Part shown: positions 17,720-25,468 of the stretch, in pieces
How the letters are laid out: each line of letters begins with the position of its first letter
Position numbering within the stretch: the first letter of the stretch is position 1
NCBI RefSeq assembly: GCF_011045115.1
Contig: NZ_JAAKZG010000016.1
Location: 1-64,000, forward strand
Reading direction: 5' to 3'
Source of the DNA: Mesorhizobium zhangyense
Lineage (GTDB): Bacteria; Pseudomonadota; Alphaproteobacteria; Rhizobiales; Rhizobiaceae
DNA length: 64,000 nucleotides
Notes under the pieces: model-generated
What the model saw: the letters and a program-made list of their open reading frames with translations, nothing else
Databases searched by the model: none
What the model was told of the DNA's origin: nothing
Position numbers and translations under genes: made by a program

Positions 17720-18196
17720 GTGAAGAAGCAACCGGTGGTAACGGTCGACGATTTCGATCTAAAGATTCTCCAGCTGGTTCAGGTCGATAACATGATGCCG
17801 CAGCGGGCAATTGCGGACCGGATCGGACTTTCGGCTCCGGCGGTTGCCCGGCGGCTTCAACAGCTTCGTGAAAGCGGTGTCATTAGAAGGGACATCGCAA
17901 TCGTGAACGAAACGGCCGTGGCCCGCCCACTGACGATTATCGTTCACGTGACGACAGAGAATGAGCGCCTGGATCTATTGGACGCCATGAAGGATCGGTT
18001 CCTTCGCTGCAGGCAGGTGCAGCAGTGCTATTATGTAACCGGGGAAATGGACTTCATTCTGATCGTGAACGTCAAGGACATGGCCGAATACAATGAAATG
18101 ACGCGTGAGCTCTTCTTCGAGGGTGGCAACGTCAAAAGCTTTCGAACCTGCGTTTCTATGGAAAACGTCAAGACGAATGGACCAATCCCACTCTAG
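17720..18196 (+). CDS. Lrp/AsnC-family transcriptional regulator
   Basis: 158 residues from a GTG start with TAGGAGGG a few bases upstream. An N-terminal helix-turn-helix (about 8-60: DDFDLKILQL, RAIADRIGLSAPAVARRLQQL, GVIRRDIAIV) is followed by the ligand-binding RAM domain (about 70-150) with the CYYVTGEMDFILIV segment. Members form dimers to octamers and sense amino acids. It is transcribed away from the ammonia-lyase/M24/transporter/M20 genes and is the obvious candidate to control them, with its amino-acid ligand as inducer. Confidence 0.92.
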   Translation: MKKQPVVTVDDFDLKILQLVQVDNMMPQRAIADRIGLSAPAVARRLQQLRESGVIRRDIAIVNETAVARPLTIIVHVTTENERLDLLDAMKDRFLRCRQVQQCYYVTGEMDFILIVNVKDMAEYNEMTRELFFEGGNVKSFRTCVSMENVKTNGPIPL

Positions 18197-18267
18197 GAAC
18201 TTTCGCAAGCGCAAGGCTATGAGGGTCTAGAATAGTCTCTATGGGAGGGCCGGTGACGAACGCAAAA

Positions 18268-18307
18268 CCGCCCCGGGTGTACCCCGGGGCGGGCCGTTAT
18301 GAACGGC
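18268..18307 (+). terminator. two tandem hairpins after the Lrp gene
   Basis: A 10-bp GC-rich stem (CCGCCCCGGG / CCCGGGGCGG, five-base loop, 18268-18292) is followed at once by a 6-bp stem (GCCGTT / AACGGC, 18293-18307). No U-run follows, so this is either an inefficient terminator or part of a structured small RNA. It lies 71 bases after the Lrp stop. Confidence 0.4.
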
Positions 18308-18431
18308 AAACCAGGACCATCTGCTTTCAAACCACTTCTTAAGACTCCGGCCGGTCGATGACTGTCAGACATTCTTCTTTAATGCTTGCCACGCAAGCCA
18401 AGGTTTAGGAACTTGATCAAGGAGAAAGATA

Positions 18432-18533
18432 ATGGCTGAATTGAAAGACGCTGAAACCAAGCGGGCAGACAGCCCAATCGCCGCTGCACAGGAAACGCCT
18501 AAGAAAGAACAAGCCTCTCAGAAGGCTAAATAA
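18432..18533 (+). CDS. very short Lys/Ala-rich protein, 33 aa, possibly cut by a stop
   Basis: An ATG with AAGGAGA just upstream opens a 33-codon frame that is rich in Lys, Ala, Glu and Gln and ends at a TAA. After that stop the same frame goes on for about 40 codons with a similar basic, Ser/Lys-rich composition. This may be a small basic protein whose gene has acquired a nonsense codon, or a true 33-residue protein. I know no family for it. The downstream part overlaps the S8-peptidase remnant on the other strand. Confidence 0.35.
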   Translation: MAELKDAETKRADSPIAAAQETPKKEQASQKAK

Positions 18534-18589
18534 CCGAAGGCTCGTGTGGCAAGTGCTTCCGGGACTAAAAATTCCAAAGTCAAAAAAGA

Positions 18590-18915
18590 CACTTCTTCGG
18601 CGCCAAGCGGCCAGCGTCCGGCCTCGGGTCGGGTATGTCCCTTGGAACCACGATAACATCGGCATTGATGAGTTCGGCATAGAGGCAAAGATGAGCTGTT
18701 CCGGATCGGGGTCGAAATTCGTCGAAATCGGAACGATCCGGCAGAAGGGGTCTACGCCGGCAAAGGGCAGATTGATCGACACTTTGTTCGGACTCTCTAC
18801 CGGCAAACCTTGAGCAGACACCGGTCGTGCACCTATCAGACCGGCGATGGCGGTGCCGTGGGCCGAAAATTTCCAACCTGTTGCCGGGACAACGTAGCGC
18901 GCCGCATATTTTCCA
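18590..18915 (-). pseudogene. fragment of an S8 (subtilisin-like) serine peptidase, frameshifted
   Basis: Read on the minus strand, this stretch shows the subtilase histidine motif HGTAIAGLIGA, then NLPFAGVDPFCRIVPIST and a PDPEQLIFA segment. At about 18684 the match moves to another frame and continues as LYAELINADVIVVPRDIPDP. The region around the catalytic Asp upstream and the Ser region downstream are both missing, so only the middle of the peptidase domain remains. It is non-functional debris in the gap between the Lrp gene and the peptide transporter. Confidence 0.7.
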
Positions 18916-19060
18916 GGTTCAAGCCGCTTGCTCAAGCCTCCTCAAGCCGATAGCAATATGCTATAGAACGCGAAAAGAAAGTTTCTTTCTTGCCCCCGGG
19001 TGTTTCCCTATCATCCGGCACTGCACCCGATGCAAGATACACGACAAAAATGGGGAACAT

Positions 19061-19207
19061 ATGTCATCTGGTGAGGGCGAAAGTGTGGGCGAAAGTCGCC
19101 AAGGCATCATTGATGCAGTTATGCATTCAATGCCGATTCTGCCCTGCGTCTACGACACGCCCGCTCTCAAGCGTATCCCCGGTTCTTTCTATGGAGATGT
19201 CGCATGA
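19061..19207 (+). CDS. short frame overlapping the transporter gene start, 48 aa
   Basis: ATG at 19061 with GGGGA five to eight bases upstream opens a 48-codon frame ending in the TGA of the ATGA overlap with the next gene's start at 19204. The sequence (starting MSSGEGESVGESRQG) has no recognised family. It could be a leader peptide that couples translation to the binding-protein gene, or the tail of a lost gene. The binding protein also has its own GGAGA site, so coupling is not required. Confidence 0.3.
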   Translation: MSSGEGESVGESRQGIIDAVMHSMPILPCVYDTPALKRIPGSFYGDVA

Positions 19208-20790
19208 AACCACCGTCGATCCGTTCGATCAGCCGCGCCTGCCTGCTGGCGCTCGGTACACTGATAATCAATCCCGCCGCGAGCCATGCGCAGCCGGACA
19301 CGCTGCGCGTCGTCATGCAAACGGGCCTGCGCCTCATGGACCCGATCATGACGACGGCCTACATCAGCCGCGACCATGGCTACATGATCTACGACACGCT
19401 TCTGGGCCTCGATTCGAAGTTTCAGGTGCGCCCGCAGATGGCGGACTGGACGACGTCGGAAGATGGTCTCGTATACACCTTCACGCTGCGGGACGGCCTC
19501 AAATGGAATGATGGCTCGCCGGTGACATCGGAAGACTGCATCGCCTCGATCCGCCGCTGGGCTGAAGTCGACGGAACCGGTGGCCCGCTAATGACGCTGG
19601 TCGATGAAATGAAGCCGCTGAACGAAAAAAGCTTCGAGATCAAACTGACGCAGCCCACCGAACTCATTCTTGAAGGTCTCTCGAAGCTCGGCGCCCGGCC
19701 GCTCTTCATCATGCCGAAGAAGGTCGCGGAAACCCCTGCTTCCGAGGCAATCACCGATTACACTGGCTCTGGGCCATATCGCTTCGTCAATGAAGAGTTC
19801 CAGCCCGGCATTAAGGCCGTCTACGAAAAGAATCCCGACTACATCCCACGTGACGAGCCCGCTGACTGGACCGCTGGCGGCAAGGTTGTGGGTGTCGAGC
19901 GCGTGGAATGGGTGACGATGCCCGACCAGATGACGGCGGTGAACGCGCTGGCAAATGGCGAGGTGGATTATATCCAGCAACTCCCCTACGACCTGATACC
20001 GCTTCTGAAGGACAATCCAGACGTAACCGTGAAGGTGCTGGACCATCTCGGCTCATGGACATATTTCACGATGAACCCCCGGCAGCCACCATTCAACAAC
20101 AAGTTGCTCAGACAGGCCGCGCTCGCCGCCGTTGCACAGAAGGACATTCTGGATGCCATGGTCGGCAACCCCGAATACTCTAAGCCCTGCGCCGCGATCA
20201 TGGGGTGCGGGACGGTGAACGGAGACGAGACCGGCAAGGAATGGATCGTCGAAGCCGACAAGGAAAAGGCCAAAGCTCTGATGGCGGAGGCCGGCTACAA
20301 CAACGAGCCCGTGGTCATTCTTCATCCCACCGACATCGCACTTTTCTCCACCCAGCCGGTCGTCATTGGCGAGGCTTTGCGAAGCGTCGGCTTCAACGTG
20401 CAACTGAAGACCATGGACTGGCAGTCAGCGGTCAGCAACCTGACCAATGACAAAGGCCCTGACGAGGGTGGCTGGAGCATCTTCATCACCGGCGCGAGCA
20501 TAGCGATTGCCAAGGACCCGTTCGGCAATTCGATGCTGGCAACTGACGGCAAGGCTGTGACCCGTCCCAATGTTCCGGAGATCCTCGACCTGCGCATGCA
20601 GTACGCCAAGGCTCCGAACGCCGAAGCACGCAAGGCGATCACGGTCGAGATTCAGAATAAGGCCATGGAGGAAGTGGCGGCTGGACCGCTCGGCCAGTTC
20701 CAGGTTCCTGCGGCCTTCAGCAACAAGTGGACCGGTTTTCTGGAGGCGCCAGTGACCGTATTCTGGAACGTCCGCAAAGCCGCCGACTAA
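19204..20790 (+). CDS. peptide/opine ABC transporter substrate-binding protein (SBP_bac_5)
   Basis: 528 residues with a signal peptide (cleavage after ASHAQ, about residue 30). The SBP_bac_5 pattern is clear: TAYISRDHGYMIYDTLLGLD, YTFTLRDGLKWNDGSPVTSED, a TGSGPYRFV segment, and the MNPRQPPFNNKLLRQA motif. Such proteins bind peptides, opines or related compounds for DppBCDF-type transporters. It is the first gene of a five-gene transport set (20904-24386 follow). The genes beyond encode D-aminoacylase and D-aminopeptidase, so the ligand is likely a D-amino-acid-containing peptide or N-acyl-D-amino acid; that is inferred from context. Confidence 0.92.
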   Translation: MKPPSIRSISRACLLALGTLIINPAASHAQPDTLRVVMQTGLRLMDPIMTTAYISRDHGYMIYDTLLGLDSKFQVRPQMADWTTSEDGLVYTFTLRDGLKWNDGSPVTSEDCIASIRRWAEVDGTGGPLMTLVDEMKPLNEKSFEIKLTQPTELILEGLSKLGARPLFIMPKKVAETPASEAITDYTGSGPYRFVNEEFQPGIKAVYEKNPDYIPRDEPADWTAGGKVVGVERVEWVTMPDQMTAVNALANGEVDYIQQLPYDLIPLLKDNPDVTVKVLDHLGSWTYFTMNPRQPPFNNKLLRQAALAAVAQKDILDAMVGNPEYSKPCAAIMGCGTVNGDETGKEWIVEADKEKAKALMAEAGYNNEPVVILHPTDIALFSTQPVVIGEALRSVGFNVQLKTMDWQSAVSNLTNDKGPDEGGWSIFITGASIAIAKDPFGNSMLATDGKAVTRPNVPEILDLRMQYAKAPNAEARKAITVEIQNKAMEEVAAGPLGQFQVPAAFSNKWTGFLEAPVTVFWNVRKAAD

Positions 20791-20803
20791 CACTGAGCAC
20801 GTC

Positions 20804-20833
20804 AACGGGGCCGGCTTCCTTCCGGTCCCGTTT
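20804..20833 (+). terminator. intergenic hairpin between binding-protein and permease genes
   Basis: An 11-bp stem (AACGGGGCCGG / CCGGTCCCGTT, one G-U pair, seven-base loop) followed by a short T-run lies 14 bases after the binding-protein stop. It probably gives partial termination or protects the upstream mRNA, which raises binding-protein output over the permeases. Confidence 0.6.
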
Positions 20834-20903
20834 CCAGAATCCTAGTAGCATGTCGCTTGTCTCTTAGACGGAGCCCGCGACGACCCCAGGAAGTCCAAGG
20901 CGC

Positions 20904-21848
20904 ATGTTGTTGTTCTACGTGCTCAGACGCATCCTTGCCGCACTGCCGGTCATGGTCCTTGTGGCAATAATCGTCTTCGCCGCACTACGACTTACGCCGA
21001 ACGATCCCGCCACCATCATGGCGGGCGAAGATGCGACGGAGGCGCAACTCGAAGCCATTCGCGTCAGCATGGGTCTGGATCAGTCGATCCTGGTTCAACT
21101 GGGGACGTGGCTGCAGCGATTGGCGACCGGCGATCTGGGCGTTTCACTCATTTCGGGCGCCCCAGTTCTGGATCTCATCGGCGACCGCATCGGGCCTACG
21201 ATCGCGCTCAGCACGAGCTCGTTCCTGTTCACTATGATGGTGGCGATCCCTCTTGGGGTCCTCGCATCCCGCAAGCCGGGCCATCTGGTTGACAGGGCTC
21301 TGATGGGCCTTTCGACACTCGGACTGTCGCTGCCCGTCTTCGTGATAGGGTATGTGCTGATGTATGCCTTCGCCATCAGCTTTCGATGGTTGCCGGTTCA
21401 GGGCTACGAGCCGCTGTCGAGCGGCTTTTGGGCTCATGCACAGCGGTTGATCATGCCGTCTCTCGCGCTGAGTGGCGCCTATATCGCGCTCGTCGCACGC
21501 ATGACGCGCAGCAGCATCATCGAGGTCAAGGGCGAAGACTACATTCGCACCGCCCGTGCGAAGGGCGCCACGGAAACCGCCATCCTGATCCGCCACGCCT
21601 TGCGCAACGCCGCCATTCCCATCGTCACGGTCGTTGGGGCGGGTGTCGCGTCCCTTATCACTGGCGTTGTGGTCACGGAATCTGTGTTCAATCTGCCAGG
21701 CCTTGGGCGGCTGGTGGTCGAGGCGGTCCTTGCACGAGACTACCCGGTCATCCAGGCGCTGATTCTCTTGTTTTCGTTCATCTACATCCTTGTCAATCTG
21801 ATCGTCGATATCCTCTACACCGTCTTCGATCCCCGGATCAGGTACTGA
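20904..21848 (+). CDS. peptide ABC transporter permease, DppB type
   Basis: 314 residues with six membrane helices. The N-terminal segment YVLRRILAALPVMVLVAIIVFA and the RLTPNDPATIMAGEDATE loop are typical of DppB/GsiC permeases. The cytoplasmic ATPase-contact loop reads YIRTARAKGATETAILIRHALRN, and the C-terminus ends DILYTVFDPRIRY, as is usual for this family. It pairs with the DppC-type permease that begins seven bases after its stop. Confidence 0.93.
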   Translation: MLLFYVLRRILAALPVMVLVAIIVFAALRLTPNDPATIMAGEDATEAQLEAIRVSMGLDQSILVQLGTWLQRLATGDLGVSLISGAPVLDLIGDRIGPTIALSTSSFLFTMMVAIPLGVLASRKPGHLVDRALMGLSTLGLSLPVFVIGYVLMYAFAISFRWLPVQGYEPLSSGFWAHAQRLIMPSLALSGAYIALVARMTRSSIIEVKGEDYIRTARAKGATETAILIRHALRNAAIPIVTVVGAGVASLITGVVVTESVFNLPGLGRLVVEAVLARDYPVIQALILLFSFIYILVNLIVDILYTVFDPRIRY

Positions 21849-21855
21849 GCCGCGA

Positions 21856-22746
21856 ATGTCGTCATTGCAAGAGTCAGGACCGATACGCCGTGAGGAAGCC
21901 GCGCCAGCTGGCGCAAACGCTATTCTGCGCGCCGCGCTCTCGAGCATCCCGGCATGGCTGGCCGCCGTGGTGATGATGTGTGTTGTGGCGATGGCGGTCT
22001 TCGCTCCCTTGATCGCCACCGCCAACCCCACCGCGATAGCACCGGCAGAACGCCTGCTCGGGCCTACTTCCGCCCATTTCCTGGGAACGGACGCGCTCGG
22101 TCGAGATACCTTTTCGCGCATCGTCTACGGATCGCGCCTGTCGCTGACGGTCGGCGCAGGAGTGACAGTCTTCAGTGTCGCGCTCGGGCTGGTCGTCGGA
22201 GTATTCGCGGGATATTTCCGCGCCTTCGATATGGTCATTATGCGCGTGATGGATGGCCTCATGGCCATTCCGGGTATTCTTCTGGCGATCGCACTGATCG
22301 CGTTGACGGGTGCCTCGCTGGCCACCGTTCTCGTGGCCATTACCGTTCCCGAGGTCCCTCGCGTCGTCCGTCTTGTACGGGGTGTCATTCTCAGCGTGAG
22401 ATCGGAAGATTTTGTAGAGGCCGCGATCACCCTCGGCAGTCCCATCCGGCGCATCCTGTGGAGGCATCTCATACCGAGCACAGTCGCCCCGCTGACTGTT
22501 CAGGCGACGTTTGTCTTCGCGTCGGCCGTCCTGACGGAGTCGACCTTGAGCTTCCTCGGTGCGGGACTCCCCAGCGAGATCCCATCCTGGGGGAACATGA
22601 TGGCTGACGGGCGCATGTATTTTCAGCTCAAGCCGGGCCTCATCTTCTTTCCCGGCTTCGCGCTTGCGATGACGCTGCTTAGCGTCAACATCATCGGCGA
22701 CGTCTTGCGTGACCGGCTCGATCCGAAAATGGAGAAGCGGGCATGA
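21856..22746 (+). CDS. peptide ABC transporter permease, DppC type
   Basis: 296 residues with an N-terminal cytoplasmic tail and six membrane helices. Family marks are HFLGTDALGRDTFSRIVYGSR (about 76-96), the EAA-type loop DFVEAAITLGSPIRRILWRHLIPS and the C-terminal NIIGDVLRDRLDPKM. It forms the membrane channel with the DppB-type protein upstream. The stop overlaps the start of the dual ATPase gene by four bases. Confidence 0.93.
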   Translation: MSSLQESGPIRREEAAPAGANAILRAALSSIPAWLAAVVMMCVVAMAVFAPLIATANPTAIAPAERLLGPTSAHFLGTDALGRDTFSRIVYGSRLSLTVGAGVTVFSVALGLVVGVFAGYFRAFDMVIMRVMDGLMAIPGILLAIALIALTGASLATVLVAITVPEVPRVVRLVRGVILSVRSEDFVEAAITLGSPIRRILWRHLIPSTVAPLTVQATFVFASAVLTESTLSFLGAGLPSEIPSWGNMMADGRMYFQLKPGLIFFPGFALAMTLLSVNIIGDVLRDRLDPKMEKRA

Positions 22747-24386
22747 CGGATGCCCAGAAGGCCATGTCGGACAAAACCGTCCTGCAGATCAAGGGTCTGT
22801 GCGTCGCGCTGGCCGGGCGCGGCGGCAAGCAATTGCTTCGCGACGTCGACATCGAGGTCAAAGCGGGCGAGATCACGTGTGTGGTTGGCGAATCCGGTTC
22901 CGGCAAGTCGCTGACGGCCTACTCGGTCATGGGACTTCTGGACCCGGAGAGCCTGCGCTGCACCGCCGGCGAAATCCTGCTTGAGGACGAGAACGTCCTG
23001 ACAGTAACGCCGCGCCGCCTGCGCGAGTTGCGTGCGACTCGCATGTCCCTGATCTTCCAGGAACCGATGACTGCGCTGAACCCGGTCGAACGTATCGGGG
23101 CGCAGATCGAGGAAGTGCTGGAGATCCATTGCAGCGACGATGCCCGCACCCGGCGGCGGCGCGTTCTGGAGATGCTCGAAGCGGTCCACCTGCCCGATCC
23201 GCAGCGGATTTTCGATTCCTACCCGCATCAGCTCTCGGGCGGTCAGCGGCAACGTGTCGTCATCTGCATGGCGCTGATCCTCAATCCGAAGCTGCTGATC
23301 GCGGACGAGCCGACGACGGCGCTGGACGTCAGCACCCAAAAGCAGATCCTCGCGCTAATCCGCGAATTGCAGCAAAAGTTCAACACGGCTGTTCTCTTCA
23401 TCACCCATGATTTCGGTGTCGTGGTTGATGTCGCGGACAAAGTTGTGGTCATGAACCAGGGCGAAGTGGTGGAGACCGGATCGCGCGACGAAATCCTGCG
23501 CTCGCCTCGTAATGATTATACCCGGATGCTGGTTTCGTCGGTTCCCAGCCTCGTGCCGCAGTCGCGCGAGGCCGTTACAGGAGATGTCGTTCTTTCGATA
23601 AAGGGACTTTCCAAGATCTTTGTCCGTCGCCGTATATTACGCCCATCGACGGTGGTCGAAGCGGCCGTAGACTGCGATTTGACGCTGCACCGTCGTGAAA
23701 TCCTGGGCATCGTGGGACAGTCGGGCTCGGGAAAATCGACCCTCGCGCGATGCGTCATCGGCCTGGAGACGCCGAGCGCCGGCCGGATCGTCCTCGCCGG
23801 CGAGGAACTGGTGAACGCTCGGGGAAACGCGTTTCGCGAACGGTTCCGTCGCATCCAGATGGTGTTTCAGGACCCGTACCGGTCGCTCAATCCCCGCGTC
23901 CGGGTCGGCGAATCCATCATCGAAGGTCCGACCAATTTCGGTGTTCCGCGCGCCTTCGCCATGGAGCGAGCCAAAAGCCTGATGGAGCTCGTGGGTCTTC
24001 CCGTTTCCGCTCTCGACCGCTTTCCACACCAGTTCTCGGGAGGACAGCGCCAGCGCATCAGCATTGCACGGGCGCTGATAATGGAACCCGAGGTGCTGGT
24101 TGCCGACGAAGCCGTGTCCGCCCTCGACGTGTCCGTCCAGGCCCGGATACTGAAGCTTCTGGAATCAATCCGGGAGAAGACAGACGTCGGGCTTTTGTTC
24201 ATCACGCATGATCTTCGCGTTGCTGCCGAAATATGCGACCGCGTGATCGTCATGAACAAGGGGCGGATCGTCGAGCATGGCTCGGCCGAAGCGGTGCTGG
24301 TTCATCCACGTGACGCTTATACACGCGCGCTCATCGATGCAGCGCCCGGGCGCCACTGGGACTTCCGCAATTTCCGGCCGCTTTAA
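22743..24386 (+). CDS. peptide ABC transporter, dual ATP-binding protein (DppD-DppF fusion)
   Basis: 547 residues with two complete ATPase domains. The first has Walker A GESGSGKS (about 49-56), signature LSGGQRQR (about 164-171) and Walker B LLIADEPTTALD. The second has Walker A GQSGSGKST (about 325-333), signature FSGGQRQR and LVADEAVSALD. Both carry the oligopeptide-transporter tail pattern (NDYTRMLV and DAYTRALI). The fusion supplies both ATPases for the DppB/DppC pair in one chain. Its 3' end faces the LysR gene. Confidence 0.93.
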   Translation: MTDAQKAMSDKTVLQIKGLCVALAGRGGKQLLRDVDIEVKAGEITCVVGESGSGKSLTAYSVMGLLDPESLRCTAGEILLEDENVLTVTPRRLRELRATRMSLIFQEPMTALNPVERIGAQIEEVLEIHCSDDARTRRRRVLEMLEAVHLPDPQRIFDSYPHQLSGGQRQRVVICMALILNPKLLIADEPTTALDVSTQKQILALIRELQQKFNTAVLFITHDFGVVVDVADKVVVMNQGEVVETGSRDEILRSPRNDYTRMLVSSVPSLVPQSREAVTGDVVLSIKGLSKIFVRRRILRPSTVVEAAVDCDLTLHRREILGIVGQSGSGKSTLARCVIGLETPSAGRIVLAGEELVNARGNAFRERFRRIQMVFQDPYRSLNPRVRVGESIIEGPTNFGVPRAFAMERAKSLMELVGLPVSALDRFPHQFSGGQRQRISIARALIMEPEVLVADEAVSALDVSVQARILKLLESIREKTDVGLLFITHDLRVAAEICDRVIVMNKGRIVEHGSAEAVLVHPRDAYTRALIDAAPGRHWDFRNFRPL

Positions 24387-24409
24387 AGCAAATCCGGATC
24401 GCTCTGGAG

Positions 24410-25312
24410 TCAGACTTCTTCGTTCTGAAGCGCCTGCTTCATGGCCCTGAAGAAATGCCAAGCCACAGTTCCGTTGCGGACCGGGGCGCTCGACAACATG
24501 TTCACTTCAAATGTCAGCGCGGGGCGGATCGGGACGATCCGCATGCCTGAGAGCACGACCGATCGCGCCGTGAAAATGTCGACAATGGTCAGGCGGTTGA
24601 ACTGCTTGGCCAGAAACGGCAGCACGTCGAGCGAGTGGCTGACGATTCGCTCGTCCGATGCGATGCCGTGGCGCGCCAGTGCCTCGTTCACGATGTGTCC
24701 GATGGCGCCGCGCGGCGACATGTTGATCATCGAGGTGCCAGGATCGAGCTTCGCGAGTTCCAAAAGGTTGTCTTCGACGTGTGACGATCCTTCCGGCACC
24801 AGTGCCACAAGCCGGCCACGGCCCACATTGGTCGAATGAAGGTTCTGTGTATCGACCGTGCCGGAGACAAAACCGAGATCGACCCGCCCCTCATGGATCA
24901 GCGCCACCTGCTGCTCGGCAAGCCCGATCGTGATCTTTAGGTTGAGGTCCGGAAATCGGGCCAGAACACGCTCGGAAGCGTAGGCAAGATGCTCGCGGCC
25001 ATAGAGGCTGACCGTGGCGATCGACAACTGCTTACCCATGCCCAGCGCCATAGACTCCACATGCCGCTCGAGACGCGAAATGCCATGATTGAGAATGCGG
25101 CTTTCCTCATAGAGCGAATGGGCCTCATGAGTCGGGTGAAGCTTGCCCTGCCGGCGCTCAAAAAGCACGACCTTCAGGGCCGCCTCGAAATCTTGGAGAT
25201 GACGGCTCGCGGTCGGCTGGGAGATCCCGAGCTGCCGCGCGGCGACGTTGATCGACCCGTGTTTGTAGATCGCGCAAAAGACCTGGATACGCTGAAGTGT
25301 CAGTCGCCTCAT
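24410..25312 (-). CDS. LysR-family transcriptional regulator
   Basis: 300 residues. An N-terminal winged helix-turn-helix (about 1-60, with FCAIYKHGSINVAARQLGIS then QPTASRHLQDFE) is followed by a LysR substrate-binding domain with the usual LSIATVSLYG start of the first lobe. It is divergent from the D-aminoacylase gene, with a short AT-rich gap (25313-25342) holding a pair of CTATA elements that could be part of a LysR site. It probably controls the D-aminoacylase/D-aminopeptidase genes and perhaps the transporter. The effector is unknown. Confidence 0.9.
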   Translation of the reverse strand: MRRLTLQRIQVFCAIYKHGSINVAARQLGISQPTASRHLQDFEAALKVVLFERRQGKLHPTHEAHSLYEESRILNHGISRLERHVESMALGMGKQLSIATVSLYGREHLAYASERVLARFPDLNLKITIGLAEQQVALIHEGRVDLGFVSGTVDTQNLHSTNVGRGRLVALVPEGSSHVEDNLLELAKLDPGTSMINMSPRGAIGHIVNEALARHGIASDERIVSHSLDVLPFLAKQFNRLTIVDIFTARSVVLSGMRIVPIRPALTFEVNMLSSAPVRNGTVAWHFFRAMKQALQNEEV

Positions 25313-25468
25313 AGGTCATACTATATAGAATAATGCTATAAGATGGGAAAGCATATTTTGTTATCCGGCGCGCGTGCGCCGCATATACTTTCGCGTCAGG
25401 GGAGCCGGAGACCGTGTCGCTCGGTCGAGGGCCTGCCGAGCCCGACCCTGTGCCGAGAGGACCAAAAG

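Noticed and set aside
11406-18196. Ectoine/hydroxyectoine utilisation operon
   Set aside because: The M24 hydrolase plus Lrp regulator layout is similar, but the PLP enzyme looks like diaminopropionate ammonia-lyase and there is no cyclodeaminase or diaminobutyrate deacetylase/transaminase gene.
18417-18935. 172-codon minus-strand frame as an intact gene
   Set aside because: Only its first half matches an S8 peptidase and the match then changes frame; the second half is unrelated and overlaps a plus-strand small frame.
21144-22121. 325-codon frame antisense to the peptide permeases
   Set aside because: Antisense to two well-supported permease genes; composition is charged and unstructured and there is no ribosome-binding site.
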